Assembly (NCBI RefSeq): GCF_040954835.1
Contig: NC_090712.1
Location: 815,284-879,283 of the forward strand
DNA from: Lepisosteus oculatus
Lineage: Eukaryota; Chordata; Actinopteri; Semionotiformes; Lepisosteidae
DNA length: 64,000 nt
Direction: 5' to 3'
How positions within the stretch are numbered: the first letter of the stretch is position 1; every line of letters starts with the position of its first letter. Positions 12,447 through 24,388 of this stretch are shown piece after piece. Below the pieces are notes generated by a model. The model saw only the letters and a list, made by a program, of their open reading frames with translations, did not search any database and was not told where the DNA came from. The translations under genes and the position numbers were made by a program.

Positions 12447-14219
12447 TTGGGACCCAGGGGGAAAGGTGGAACCCCAGCCCTTAGGCCCCATCACCTGTCA
12501 CACCGTGTCCTGTACTGCACTTGGTGCCGCAGACCTGTGCTCTCTGACCAGCACTCAGCGTCACTTTCACACATGGAGAGATGGATCACACACTTAAACT
12601 CCTCTTGCCCTCACCAATAAGGCTTTCTCACTGGTGTGCAAGCGGGAGGAATGAGTCCATGTGAATGGGATCGGCACAGTATGGAGCTTTTGTGTTTTGA
12701 TTTCTGTCCAGGGGCAGCCCGGTCCTGGTGGTTTTCCTGGGACAGGCTCCTCTCTGCGGGGCTGTGTTTGTACCTGGCACCGTGCCAGCTGGGTGAGCTC
12801 CAGACACTCACCCTGCAGTGCACCCTGCAGGCCGGGCGAGAGCGCAGCATGCTGGGCTGAGGTCCCCGGGGTGCTGCTGTGTGCACTGGGGCCCCTGCCC
12901 AGCTGTGGGTGGCGCCTTTGCAGGGCGCAGACTGACAGCGCAGAGGACTGTGGGTTCTTCTGCCTGTCAGCTGCTTTCCAAGCCTGGAAGTGGCACAGGG
13001 CCGGCCCGCAGTGCACTGTTCTGCGGGTCGAGCTGCGTGCAGGGCTAAGTTACTGTGTTCTCAGAGGCCGAGAGAATACTGGGACTGACTGGATGACAGT
13101 ACTTGCGAACAAGGAGCAGAACAGGCTGGATGAGTCAAACCTCCGTTTTTTTTCCATTCGCAGTAATAGATCATGACTTATTCAATAAAAAAGCAGGAGA
13201 AAAAAATGCAGAGGGCATGAACTGCTCATCTGTTTCCTAGTATCTTGTGTTCAGAGGGGAGATAGAGGTTTTCTGTAAGAGTGCTGTCATTTCTGTTTTT
13301 TCTGGGGCTGTGCAGCACCTCTGTTCTGAGCTCATGCCGTGCCTGGCAGTCAAAGCCTAGAGCACACAGCAGCTGCTTCTCTTATCCAAGCAGGGCTGCA
13401 GGGATCAAATTAATACACCTATAAAAGTGCAAGGAAAAGGGTTACAGCCACCAGGCTCTCCTGGCCTGGATCTCTTCCTTACAGGTTTCTCACCTCCCTT
13501 GGGTAACTTAAACTTCACCCCCAAACCCCCTCAGCTAGATCTAAAGCCCAAGGCTTAGGACCCCTAATAAATCAGTATAAAGATGATGAAAGGCACACTC
13601 GCCCAAAATCAGATCTTGGAACAGCTGTGTAACCTCACATTAAAGCTTAATGGGAACCTTTTTCTTTTTATGAGCAATTGAGTCAGTTGTAAGTTAAGCC
13701 GCGGGAGTGAAGTTGATTTGATGTGCGTCCATCCAAAGGCACATTGCTTTTACAAGTTCTGGCTCCCTTAGCAGAGCCGGGGGTATCCTGCCTTTCCTGA
13801 AGGGTCTCGAAACACTGGGAAAAGTCAAGAGCCTCTCCAACACACGGGTGATGCCCACTGACCGGGAAATCACTAACGCTGAGCCATTCCACAAAAAGAG
13901 AGGCAAAACTGAACAAGTAATTACAGACCTGCAAGTCTTCTGTTTATATGCAACATTATAGAGCCAACAGTGTGAAATGCAACTGTGGATTACATGTATT
14001 AAGAGTGAAATTCCAAGGAATAGACTGTGAGGCTTTAGAAGTGGCAAGTTGAAATAATTAAAGTAACAGACTGATCAAGCAATGGCAGTGATATCTACTA
14101 AAATAAAAAGTATGATTCAATTTTTCAGGGCTTTTGATAATAAAAGATTTACTCTCAATTTGCAGGTTGGGTAAATCAAAGTATAGCATGCTTTTATAGG
14201 TAAGCCATGAATTCTCAAA
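12447..14219. other. Non-coding, G/C-richer then A/T-rich; no gene seen
   Basis: The part from about 12450 to 13060 is G/C-richer and carries long overlapping open frames on both strands (up to 171 codons), but none resembles a known family and none has EGF spacing of cysteines. The rest is A/T-rich. No repeat family was recognised. Confidence 0.45.
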
Positions 14220-14229
14220 ATGGGATGAT

Positions 14230-14295
14230 GTAACAACTGGAGTACTACAGGGGTCTCTATTGGGACCACTGCTCTTCCTACTTTATATCAACTTC
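14230..14295 (+). pseudogene. LINE reverse-transcriptase fragment (CR1/L2-like)
   Basis: Reading from 14230, the frame gives VTTGVLQGSLLGPLLFLLYI followed by NF. This matches the conserved reverse-transcriptase block G-V-P-Q-G-S-V-L-G-P-L-L-F of non-LTR retrotransposons, with the usual proline replaced by leucine. The frame is not open on either side, so this is a short decayed relic. It lies upstream of, and in the same orientation as, the LINE-like tail at 14500-14765, so both may come from one internally deleted insertion. Confidence 0.8.
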
Positions 14296-14499
14296 CATAA
14301 CAGATTCTTCTACACTTTCTACATAATTGACTATAATATTTACAATTACATAATAATTTAAGTACTTAATAATTTAAGTTAATGGTTGTTTTGTTAGAAT
14401 TGTGTAACACAGTAGTAAGGCTTCATTTAGTAATTGAGTAGAATTTTGTTTATCGTGTAGCAAAAATATATTGCTCCTTGTAATCTGATATTTCAGAAT

Positions 14500-14765
14500 T
14501 CTCTGGGCCCCGTTGTGATGGTTCTGAAGGATTTTTAGTCTTTAACAGACAAGACTGTGAAAAACTCCTGAAAGGCACTGACCAGGTCAGCCCAGAAAGA
14601 GTAGTTAAACACAAACCAGAGGGTCCAGGTGGACACTAATGGGGGCTGCGTTTGAAGCTGGGAACAGGAAGCACTTCAGGTCAATTAGCTACTGGCAACC
14701 AGACAAGCTAGTCGAGTCAAATAGCCTCCTCTCATTCTTATGTGATCTGATTTGATCTTATTCTT
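14500..14765 (+). mobile_element. 3' end of a dispersed LINE-like repeat
   Basis: Contains GCTGGGAACAGGAAGCACTT, CAACCAGACAAGCTAG and the end block AAATAGCCTCCTCTCATTC followed by TTATGTGATC. This block order is the 3'-terminal region of a repeat that occurs again, inverted, at 18386-18815. It is also present as short pieces near 29430 and 54715. Assignment to a CR1/L2-type LINE rests on the nearby reverse-transcriptase relic and is an inference. Confidence 0.6.
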
Positions 14766-16635
14766 AAGTTTTTATATTATTATGCATACGAATGTAAATG
14801 TCTCCATCCTGTGAGCAGCTGAGTGTGAGGCTCTGACAGCTGTACAGTAAGAGCTTGGCAAACCACAGTCTTGAAACTCTGGCTCTGTAATTCTCCACAA
14901 CCTCATGATACTCGAGGAAATATTTTTCAGCATGTTGGCATTTTGTTTTTGCTGAATATCGACACTATGGTTTAATAAGCGTCTTTGTGTTTCTCTTCTG
15001 GATGTGTGCGGGGGTCCTCAGTGGACAGGCTGGCTAGGAGACAACTGCGTTTGATCCGATTGAGGTCAGAGGTCAGAGGCCACCATGAAGCTGCTGCTCT
15101 CTTCTTCTCTCTGCTTTCGGATGCGGTGTGCCTTGCAGGGGAGCTGGAGATGGACTTTGGTGCGATTGAGGCGGTCCAGTCTTGCTGGGGAGCTGGTGTG
15201 ACTTGTTTCTGGAAGGGAATAGTCAGTGTCCAACACCTGCCTGGCGATTTCTAGAAAACAAAGTAGGCAGCATTTAAGGTTGGGGGTTTTCAGCTCTGGT
15301 TGCTGTAGCTTCGCATCCTGTGTAGATCCTGCTGAGTACCCATGTACTTGATTCAAATCTTAATTGAAGTCTTTGTACCTTAATTGAACCTTAATTATTT
15401 GCTTAATTAGATATTTTGGCTGTGAACGTTTTCTACTAGCATTTGCAATGTCCAGCTGTTTAAAAACTGACATCATTTAAAAGGTCTGATTTATTATTAT
15501 TATTATTTTGATTAAGGGAGTGGCAATCAGACAGAAACTCGGGGACTCTTCCCAAGACCAGGTTTGTGCAGCCCTGCATGTCAGAAGGGCTGAAGAGAAG
15601 CAGTCCTCCTTCCACTTCCTGGAGATCGGCTCAGCCTGTTAGTATTTTGCCACTTGTACTCAAAACAAAGTGGAGGTGTTATTAACTGGGATCTTTCTAC
15701 AGATACTTAGTGGTCTTATGGCAATATTTCCAAGGAACTTTAAAACAAAAGTATGAACTGCCTTCTTTGAAATAAGATCTCCTATTCTTATATGCTTCCT
15801 CGCATTGTAAAACCTGATTTTTGAAGATTTAGAAATGTGTCAGTACAATTGTGCTTCAGACTTGCTTACAGCACAGGTTGCTTGCTGCTTTGCATCACCA
15901 GTATGATGTACTGGGTCAAGTCTTCACTATCTGGGCTGTCTCAGCTATTATACTTGCCTGCCTCCTGATTTGGTGTGCAGTCGCTGGGTTGTGTTACTTT
16001 GTCACAAAATCCTTGCACATGCGACTCCCTGTGCGCAGCAGTGGACACAGCTGCTGAGTGGACAATCGTCAGCCCTGAGTGGACAATCCACAGCTGGATG
16101 CTGTGCCCAGGTCCAGCATCACCCTGACATACAGTGTAGGCGGCTGTAGTAATGTAGCGCACCCTGGATGAGAAAAAGTGTGTTCTGAAAGAAAGGGTTA
16201 TTGCAAAAGTGGCTGCTGTTTTCAAACAATTGTTATTTTTGTTATGCTGAGCATGAAGATTTGGAACAGGAGGCTGAGAGGCTATCGGAAATGGGCTTTG
16301 CCTCTGGATGAAGGGAGCCCTCGTCATTTTTTCCACACCACACAGGGGCCCTGCTTGCGCTACCAGCGGCCCAGTTCCAGCTTCCCCTGGGCCGGAGCCA
16401 GCCGGGTTCAGCCGGGGTTTGCAAACTGGAAGTGGAGCTGCCTGTAAGAGAACTTGTTTACACAGACTCCAGGCTCCAGTTAAGGCACTTTGCCAAAATG
16501 ACATAATCCCGTATTGTATGTGTTCCACCAGGCTACCAGAAACTCATGTTAGTAGGACAAACAAAGGTGAGGATGGGAATGGGTTTCTCAAGTTACATCA
16601 GAGTAACCGTGCTCTGTCTCAGGCATGTACTTAGA
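14766..16635. other. Non-coding, probably EFEMP1 intron
   Basis: Mostly unrecognised sequence. It holds a TTATTATTATTATTATT microsatellite at about 15491, the DR1 motif at 15063 and a small Kozak-context ORF at 15085-15201 (see findings). The other open frames are short and without family resemblance. Confidence 0.45.
15063..15075 (+). promoter_or_regulatory. Perfect DR1 nuclear-receptor half-site repeat
   Basis: Two identical AGGTCA half-sites are separated by one G (AGGTCAGAGGTCA). DR1 spacing is the classic site for RXR heterodimers, PPAR, HNF4 and COUP-TF. It lies ten bases before an ATG in the context GCCACCATGA. The match is exact; its function is inference only. Confidence 0.35.
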
Positions 16636-16775
16636 TAAGATCACTTTATTGGCCGTATACAATGTCTTGTATTAGGCATTTTGTCTTTTTTTCGCATACC
16701 CCAACTTGCTCTCCATGAGACACACAGAGAGGTAGAGAAGCTTGGGGTCAGAGTGGAGGGTCAGCCATTTAGATC
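16636..16775 (-). mobile_element. Truncated tRNA-derived SINE, 3' half, minus strand
   Basis: The reverse complement reads GCTGACCCTCCACTCTGACC, then CCCAAGCTTCTC, a CTCTGTGTGTCTCATGGAGA segment, TTGGGGTATGCG and CCAATAAAGTGATC. This is the same order as the 3' half of the full-length SINE at 62112-62410 (GCTGACCCTGCGCTCTGACC ... CTAATAAAGAAAC). The tRNA-related head is missing or too diverged to see. Confidence 0.8.
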
Positions 16776-18385
16776 ACTTGAGATCAGTTCACTCCTGTGT
16801 TTGTGGTATTTGTAGATTTGAATGCCACTGACTGGATCCTGCAACTCCAGTATTCATCTGAATAATCTAAGCATCCTTTTGATGGGCCTCTTCGGAGGTT
16901 CTTTTACTTTCTGTGCTGCTGGTAGACCACCCATGGGTGCCCATTGGACACAAAGGGGTGTCCTCTCAGGGGTGTTTAACAGTTCTCCTTCAGAGCAGGA
17001 AGATAGACCACTCAGAGAGAAAAATACACTTTAGGTTCTGTTGCCTGCTGAGTGATCAAAATGAATAATCTGGTGTTAGTTTAAAAAAAGAAAGGGGTGC
17101 GTGTGGTTGGCATGCCAGGCACTGAGACGAGTTGAAGAATGTGGATTTGAGGTTTTTTCCAGTGCTCTCAAAACGAAACTTTTGGAATGATTGTTACTAT
17201 GAGTCGTTTGCATGACCAACCACTGTAGCGTCTCTAACGTGAGCAGGAATAATTTCGTGGCAATTTGATATCAGTGGTCAATTTACTGCACTTTTTCTTA
17301 TAACTAAAACGGTCCTAAATTTGTTTCCAGATTAGATTACAGTGGTGACTAGTTGCTTGACTGCTTGTCTGTTGTGCATCATGGTTAAAACAAATGCAAG
17401 CGTGGAATAATGGCCCCTTGATGAGAAATGATTAGGGTGAAGAATCCTGAATATTACGCATGATGGCGTGATCTTTTATGGGCTGTATCATCCCAACACA
17501 AATGTCAAAACTATCTCTAGCACAGACCTCAGAGCAGCTCTGTCCATACTGGAGTAAATAGCGTCCGATTTTTCCAAGCAGCACGGCCTGTGTTGCGTTC
17601 TCTGGGCAGAGCACAGCTGGCAGTAATTCTAGTGATAATGCACTTTGCACTACGATTAACAAACTGTTGAGGAGGGACCAAAAAAAGATGCTGCAGGATC
17701 ACAGTTTCTGGGAGAGGTGCAAAACGTCTGGGGTGTTTTGAACGTACAGTATAAATTTGGTGCTTTCCGAGGCATCCTACCGATCTGTGCATTGCATTGC
17801 TTTGAGATGGCAGCTACACACCTGGTTTGTAGATTCTGGCTGGAGCTACTGAACTGTGAGTCAGGTGCAGCATTTAGCCTTAACAGCCACTTACAGAACA
17901 TCTGCCATGTGACTGGAGGGCTGGGTGTAAAAAAGATTTAATGTCCCAGTGCTAATCCTATCAATCCTATCAAGCAGCCAACCCTACAGACATGAACCTT
18001 CTACATACTGTAGAGTACAGCTGGCAGACAAATTATCAACATTGTGGTGCCCTTCACCTCATTTCAACCCTCTCTGATCGTATCAGCCAATGCTTTATTC
18101 AAAGCCTTCAAAGCAGAGTCTGACAAGCTCTTTATACAGGTGCATATGTTTTATATCCTGAATCCTTCCCTCTTTCATCTTGGATTAGGCTCTGAAATAA
18201 CCCTGCTGCTACATCAAAAGTCCTGGGCTCCTTGCAGTCCCCCATGTGCACAGGGTGGCGGAGGAGCGACTCTGAATTGTGCGCTGGGACTGGTCCTGCC
18301 GGGCCTTTCAAGGTCTAATTGCAGCTACCTCCTCTTCTTTTATCTGAGCAAATTACACCTTGTCTTTCTTTACGGGCTTTGTCAA
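16776..18385. other. Non-coding, probably EFEMP1 intron; nothing recognised
   Basis: No exon with EGF cysteine spacing, no RNA gene and no known repeat was recognised on either strand. Confidence 0.4.
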
Positions 18386-18815
18386 AACAAAAACATAAGA
18401 AAGGCTCTAAATGAGAGGAGGACATTAGGCTCCTCAGGATCATTTGGTAGTCTGGTAGATCTCATCCGGCTGTTTCTTGAAAGAAACCAGGGTATCAGCC
18501 TCAGCTACAGAGGTGGGGAGCTTCTTGTTACTCTTTGGGTAGAGAGGTGCCTCCTGTTCTCAGATTTCTGCCCCTGGTTTGTGTTTTCTGTTTACTAGGT
18601 TGACTGTCAATGACTAAGAAGATATTTTTCTATGAATTTAGACTCGCCAATTAGTTTTGTAATGGCTGAATTTGGAATACTTGGATCAGGTCCTCTAATG
18701 ATCTTCTCAAGTTCAAGACTCAATAGATTTAATTCCTTTAGACTGAAGCGTAGTATGTTTCTTACAGCCTTTAATGTATCTGGTCACTCTTCTTGGGACT
18801 CATTTGTATGATGGT
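18386..18815 (-). mobile_element. 3' region of dispersed LINE-like repeat, minus strand
   Basis: On the + strand the block order is ATAAGAAAGGCTC, GAGAGGAGGACATTAGGC, TTTCTTGAAAGAAACCAGGG, ATCAGCCTCAGC, TTTGGGTAGAGAGGTGCCTC, TACTTGGATCAGGTCC and TCAAGTTCAAGACTCAATAG. I recognise this as the reverse complement of a common fish and tetrapod LINE-like 3' region. Its first part is the inverse of the tail found at 14500-14765. No open frame remains. Confidence 0.65.
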
Positions 18816-19578
18816 GTCCGTAACCTGTGCTGAGGTAGTACTGGTGCCTGAGCAGCCTTAAGCTTCCATTCCTTTCCAGGCTGATGAAGTCTTACTAAGA
18901 TGCACTTCTCCACCTCACCATTAGGCGAAGAACCGGACCTCTGTGCATCCAGCAGTCTTTCAATTGGCTCTTACTGGAATGTGCATCATCTTTGTGCCAC
19001 TGTTCCAGTGATACCACTGTACCACATCACGTTTATTTCCATTTGAAGATGCTTTTAGTCAGGCAATCGCTGTGTTTTAATGCGAGTCTCTCCCCCATGT
19101 CGTCATGATAAATAAGAGCTCAGTTGATTTACTGTTTTTAAACATGGAAAGATCTGATCCCACAGTGTTCTACCTGCCCTGGACCAGCCCAGGGGGATCT
19201 GGTGCTGGGCTTTCTGACATCTTCAGTTCTTGGAAATTTGAAAAGGCAAAATAATCGACACGCCTGCTACTGATGGCGCGTTACCTGAACCTCTTCAACA
19301 GAAAATGTCTTCACCGGTGCCCTTTTCCCACGGCTTTGTTACCGAAAGAAAAGCAGCCCATTGCACATAAACACTCTCCAGGCCCACGGCTGTGAAGAGT
19401 AAGAGATGTAGAGGAAGCAGTGCAGGAGATGGAGGGCGGCACAGCGGGTGAGAGGCAGGGGACGTGCCGCCTGGACAGGGGCTGTTGAGGAGGCGCCCCG
19501 GAGGGGGTGAGAGGGGAGAGGGACAACAGCGCGGTAATCCTGGCTCGTTTGTTCTGGCTTCTGTCTGTTCCCGAGAAG
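18816..19578. other. End of an EFEMP1 intron
   Basis: Non-coding sequence leading to the splice acceptor before 19579. The last stretch is pyrimidine-rich (CTTCTGTCTGTTCCCGAGAAG). The 135-codon open frame from 19464 only extends the real exon backwards into the intron. Confidence 0.6.
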
Positions 19579-22500
19579 ACGTAGACGAGTGTAGCACGGG
19601 AGCTCACAGCTGTGGCCCAGACCAGATGTGTTACAACACGAGGGGCTCCTTCTCCTGCCAGTGCTCCCCTGGCTATCAGAGGACCGGGGACCAGTGTGTG
19701 GGTGAGTGTTGCGCAGCGCAGCGGGAGGGACATTGCAGAAGGACAGCAAACCCCTGCTGCTGGACTGGCTCGGAGCGGAGCTGCACATGTGCTGTCTTAT
19801 CCTTCCAATCAGCCCGGCTGATGGGCAACACATCAGAAGAGTCACTCACTTTGCTACTGAGACGATTTTAACAAGGCAGGGTCATTAAAACAGTATTTGC
19901 TCCCAGCTCATGTACATTGGCTTTTAAATTTGAAACCCGCTGAGCTCTTCCTTACCTGAGTGCTCACCAATAACAGCCCCCTGTGATTAGCTCTCCCCCA
20001 AGTAGCACTGCGAGTTTTAAAGGTCACTCCTTACATCACAGCCAGAGGGTTGTGTTTCTCAAGCAGGCTCAACAGGACTCGCTGTGAGTAGCTAACAAAA
20101 CGCTGTCTATTCCGGGGAAGGGCACTGCAGCAGTGGGAAACACCAAGCGAGCCGTGTTCGAAGTTCAAGAGGTTATTCCCAGTACTGGGAAGAAAGGAGC
20201 ACCTCCACTGAGTTGTTTTATTACAGGGCTACAAGGATTGCTCCTATCAGCAATTCATTTTATTTTCGAATGAGCAGTTATGTAATATCTTGCTCTTGCT
20301 CTGTTTTAATGCTTTGTGGTCCATATCACCCCACAGACAAAGACGAGTGCGCTGGGCCGAGTTACTGCATGCACAGGTGTGTGAACACACCTGGCTCCTA
20401 TTTCTGTATGTGCAATACAGGCTTTCAGTTGGCAAGCAACAATCACACTTGCATAGGTAAGTGACCTGCTGTTCAGCATGTAGGAAAGATTCATTCCTCT
20501 CCTTCTAGGACAATACAGGGTTCTACAGAGATTTGTTAGGCTGGAAAGAAGAGTTAGAGATTGAGGGCAGACACTTTGCAGTGATTTCAAGCTTCCAACA
20601 ACCACGCAGTGTATTCATCAGGAAAACAGGATTTCCTCTTCTGAAAACAAAAGCTAACCTTTGGAGCGCCCTCTCTAAAGAAACTTAGAGAAGAAACTGT
20701 TAAGAAAAGTAAAGCAACTGTTATGCAGTACCTACAGTCATGAACTGGCAGTGACACTTTCTTTCTTTTAATTAGTCTTGAACATTGAGAAACAGCAAAC
20801 TCTAAACTTTTGAATTGCTATCTTTAGTGTTGACGGCTTATAAACAACTGCTGTACTCTTGCGCCCGTGTTTTCATTGGGACTGCAGTGTGAAAGTTCAT
20901 GTCTCCAGGCAGTGCCAGCTGCTAAAATGAGGACTGTACTGTCACCCAGCCTTGCCTGAGGCTCCCTGATCAGCCAGCCGTTGGAACTGACCGGTTTGAA
21001 GACAGTCAGTCTTTCCTTGGCTTCTGGTTGTGTGGCCACCCTGTGGCCTTCAGCACTGCCAGGGAGAACTGCGTCGGTTCGAGAACTGAGCACTTCTGCT
21101 GTCCCTCACCTCTCCTGCTGGTCCGAGCTGATTCCAAGGGCAAGACAAGATACCTGCTGATTTCAGAGAGACAAGGGGACCTGAGCGCTTGTGTGCTGTG
21201 CGATATGTGGGCGTCTGTGTTGGTTTGTGTTGCGGTTAGAGTTCTGGTTTGATTTGGCCATATTGAGGTTGTGACCAAGTGAGATATTTACAGAAGAAGT
21301 GCTGAAGGGCTTGTTTCTCTGACTAATGAATACTCTGGACCCCTGTTTGAGATCTGACGAGTGCTCTTTTTTAATATGAAAGAGGGGACCCTCCCCCCAC
21401 GTTTATTTTTCCATTTCAACCTCTTGTCATATTGTCATGTCCCTCTAAGAAAAAGCATGCCTTCCGCTAGTACTCGTAACTACAAGTGTATTTGTGCTGC
21501 GCTTGTCTTGCAGTTGAACAAATCTTTATACAGCTTTAAAGGTGTATAAACCACTGAATGTGTTAGTCATACACATTACACAGGGTTAGCAATGAATCTG
21601 GTAAGCCTGCAATCTGTTCCTTCATCTTCGGAAAGGGAGACGGTGTTGAATTGAGTACGCAGCACTGTTGCTTCATGAATATCAGCCAAAACTGTGTTCA
21701 TGCTTTCAGCTGTCAGTGTGCCTCCTCATAATTTCTGAATGGTGTGCTGGGTAGAGTCTTTAAAAAGTTGTGCGAGTCGTGACCTCTGTTATTTACCTAG
21801 GGAGGAGTCTATCTGTGTTGAGCAGGTGCCTTGTCCTTCAGGGGCCGCGGAGAGCCCATCACTGACAGGCTCAGAGGGCAGGGCAGGGCCACAGTTTGCA
21901 CAGGACACCAGTCTGTTACAACAGCACCCTATGGTGGTGGTGGTGGTGGTGGGGGGGGGTTAGAGATGCCAGTTAACCTGCACAGCAGATCTTTTGGCCG
22001 TAGGAAGAAACAGGAGCACTTAAGAGAAAACCAGCATTAATACTGGTTAACATGCAAACACCACACATATCCAGCTGGATTCCAGCCCAGGACCTGTGTT
22101 ACCCACTGTGCCACGGTGACATGACATTGGGAGAATTGTGCAACTTTATTTCTGCTGAGACATACATAAGTAAGAACAGAAGTAAAGTCACAAAGAGAGG
22201 AGATTTATTTCCTGTTTTGTACTTTGGGTTGCTTGTGGCTCACTTCCCTTATCCCAGAGCAGCAGCAGGGTCTGACTTTCCTTCCCCTGAGCTCTGCCTG
22301 TGCCTCGTGTCAGACTGGCTCGGGCTGCTGGGGGCGTGGTGCCGCTGCGGCGCTGCCCTTCAGCCGGCTGTGGTGCTTGTGTTGCAGATGTGAACGAGTG
22401 TGAGGTCAGCAACCCGTGCCAGCACCAGTGCTACAACATGATCGGCTCCTACATGTGCCAGTGCGACCAGGGCTACGAGCTCGCCAGAGACTCCGCCTCC

Positions 22501-24388
22501 TGCCAAGGTCAGTGTCCGTCACCGTCTGCCCTTCTTCTCATCAGCGTCCTGATTGTACAGGTAGGGCAGACTGCAGTTGTGAATGAGAACCATCTATTAC
22601 TGTTGTGCTTCTGAGAAAGTGTCACAGACTCATCTAAGGTCATTTAAATGCATTAGCATGCAGCCCCAATAGCTAAGGCACAGATCAGACACAGTATATA
22701 TAGTTCCCGAGGAAAGTTACTGAAAGTCAGAGACTGGACTGAGCAACGTCTTTCTCCTGGATCTATTCCTGAGCCTTAATCTAAGGAGCTTCCCTTCTCT
22801 GTTTACAAGAGAACTGAGGAATCCATCAGAAATAGCCCCGTCTCTGCCAGCAGGAACCATCCCAACACTGGCTGATTTATGTAAAGCTGCTGAATGAAAT
22901 GTGAACCACCCTTGAGATGTTGTCCAGCTTCAGCTGTGGCTGTGCTGGCCTTTACTGAGCGCAGGTGAGGGAGGGCTCTCCACCTGCTCCTCCTGGTGGG
23001 CTCGCTGTGCTCAAAGTCATGGAAATCACACACCTCTCTTACCCAGCCTGCCCTGCACTGCCACCGTCTCCCCTCGCTGCCCAGGGGTCACTCTGCTCTC
23101 ACTGGTTTCCTACAGACATCGACGAGTGCAGCTTCTCCAGCTACATGTGCCAGTATCAGTGTGTGAACACCCCCGGGGGCTACTCCTGCTCCTGCCCAGA
23201 GGGATACCAGCTGCAGGGAACAAGAATGTGTCAAGGTACCGGCCTCCCTCCCGCTGACATACTGCAGGAGTCCTGTGGGGCGGCTCCTGTGCCCGGGAGC
23301 GCTTTCCTGGAGTGGGGGAGGGGTGCGTTGCGTTTGGGAGAGGTGTGGATAGCAGAATGTGGGCATGCTGGCCCGGGGAGGCTGCTGCAGTCAGGTAAAG
23401 TCAACAAGGCAGCTTCGTCTCAGCCCTGGCTGTGCTGCATTTACACGTGTGCCTTGCTAATCTTGAGATTCAACTTGGTTCTTTTTTCTTATAAAGTAAA
23501 CAATGGTTTAGATTTTTTTTCCTTAGAAAACACTTGGCACACTGGAGCTCCCCGTTGACACTGTTGTGTGGTTTGCCGGTAGCCTGGGAGGCTCACGAGT
23601 CCATTGGGCAGGCAGACGCCTGCAGGGCGGCCCGGGCAGGGTGATGGGTCGGCCGGCTCCGAGCAGAGCGTAGTGTGGCCGCTGTGTTGGAGAGCTCTGC
23701 TTTCTGCTGGAGAGGTTTTCTTCCCTCTCAGTTCTAGTCAGGCCCAGGCGTAAACTGGAAGAACCAGGGGGCTCTGTGTTCTCATTGTCCTGCCCCTTGC
23801 CCATGCGAACACCCAGCCTGACCAGACTGGGCAGCATAGACATGGCCTCGGCAGAGCTGGGAAATGTTGTCATGTCTCTGTTGAAAGGGATCAAGGGAAT
23901 AGAAGCAAGAAACTAGAACTGCTGTGTCAGTGCCTTCTGAGGAGGCTACTAACATAAGTGCTGAAACTGTTTCACCTTGGAGCACTGTGTCCCACACTGA
24001 ATTTCTGAATGACCAATGAGGCTCCTGCTATTCAAGTAGGAGCTCTGAGGTAACAGGTCCTGTGCTCTCCGGCTCCAGGAGCAGTTGGGCCTAATAAAGT
24101 GAAAGAGTCAGGCCCTTCTGCTGCCTCTCAGAAGCAGGGTGGGGAGCCACACCTGAGACTCTTACCCCACAGCCCCCCTGACGCAGGGTGCAGAGTGTCT
24201 GACGCGTTGCACTGTCTGACTTTCAAACCCACTTTGCCTCATTGCCTTTTCTCCGCGTGTGCAGACATTAACGAGTGCGACTCGGGGCACAACTGCCGGG
24301 AAGACGAGAAGTGCTGGAACTACTACGGGGGATTCAGGTGCTATCCCAGGAACCCCTGCCAGGAGCCGTATGTCAGAACTGCAGAAAA
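19579..24388 (+). CDS. EFEMP1: EFEMP1 exon block: five calcium-binding EGF modules
   Basis: The first four exons are 123, 120, 120 and 120 bp and are phase 1 at both ends, one cbEGF module per exon. The fifth, at 24265-24388, is 124 bp and ends in phase 2. Each module has the D-x-D/N-E-C calcium-binding start and six cysteines. Later Asn and aromatic residues fit the calcium-binding consensus (for example [10 protein letters not shown] and [10 protein letters not shown]). The second module ends SNNHTC, keeping the N-glycosylation sequon of human Asn249. The last module reads CREDEKC, so the arginine equivalent to human Arg345, mutated to Trp in Malattia Leventinese/Doyne retinal dystrophy, is the normal residue here. 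Confidence 0.95.

Larger units (their letters stand above)
20457..22387. other. EFEMP1 intron with microsatellite and SINE scrap
   Basis: The longest intron between the visible EFEMP1 exons. It contains a GTG microsatellite at 21931-21960 and a possible minus-strand SINE head at 22062-22125. No exon-like or RNA-gene sequence was recognised. The other introns of the gene inside the window (19702-20336, 22508-23115, 23236-24264, 24389-24818) show nothing recognisable. Confidence 0.5.

Noticed and set aside
12636..12700. CEWDRHS peptide resembling the YEWD motif of the first EFEMP1 EGF exon
   Set aside because: There is no matching cysteine spacing, no acceptor before and no donor after it; the similarity is three or four residues.
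12661..13176. 171-codon open frame in G/C-rich DNA
   Set aside because: Low-complexity Gly/Pro/Cys content, overlapping equally long frames on the other strand, and no recognisable domain.
10000..19500. Search for the miR-216/217 cluster known near EFEMP1
   Set aside because: No match to the mature sequences was noticed. In human the cluster lies upstream of EFEMP1, which would be left of this window.
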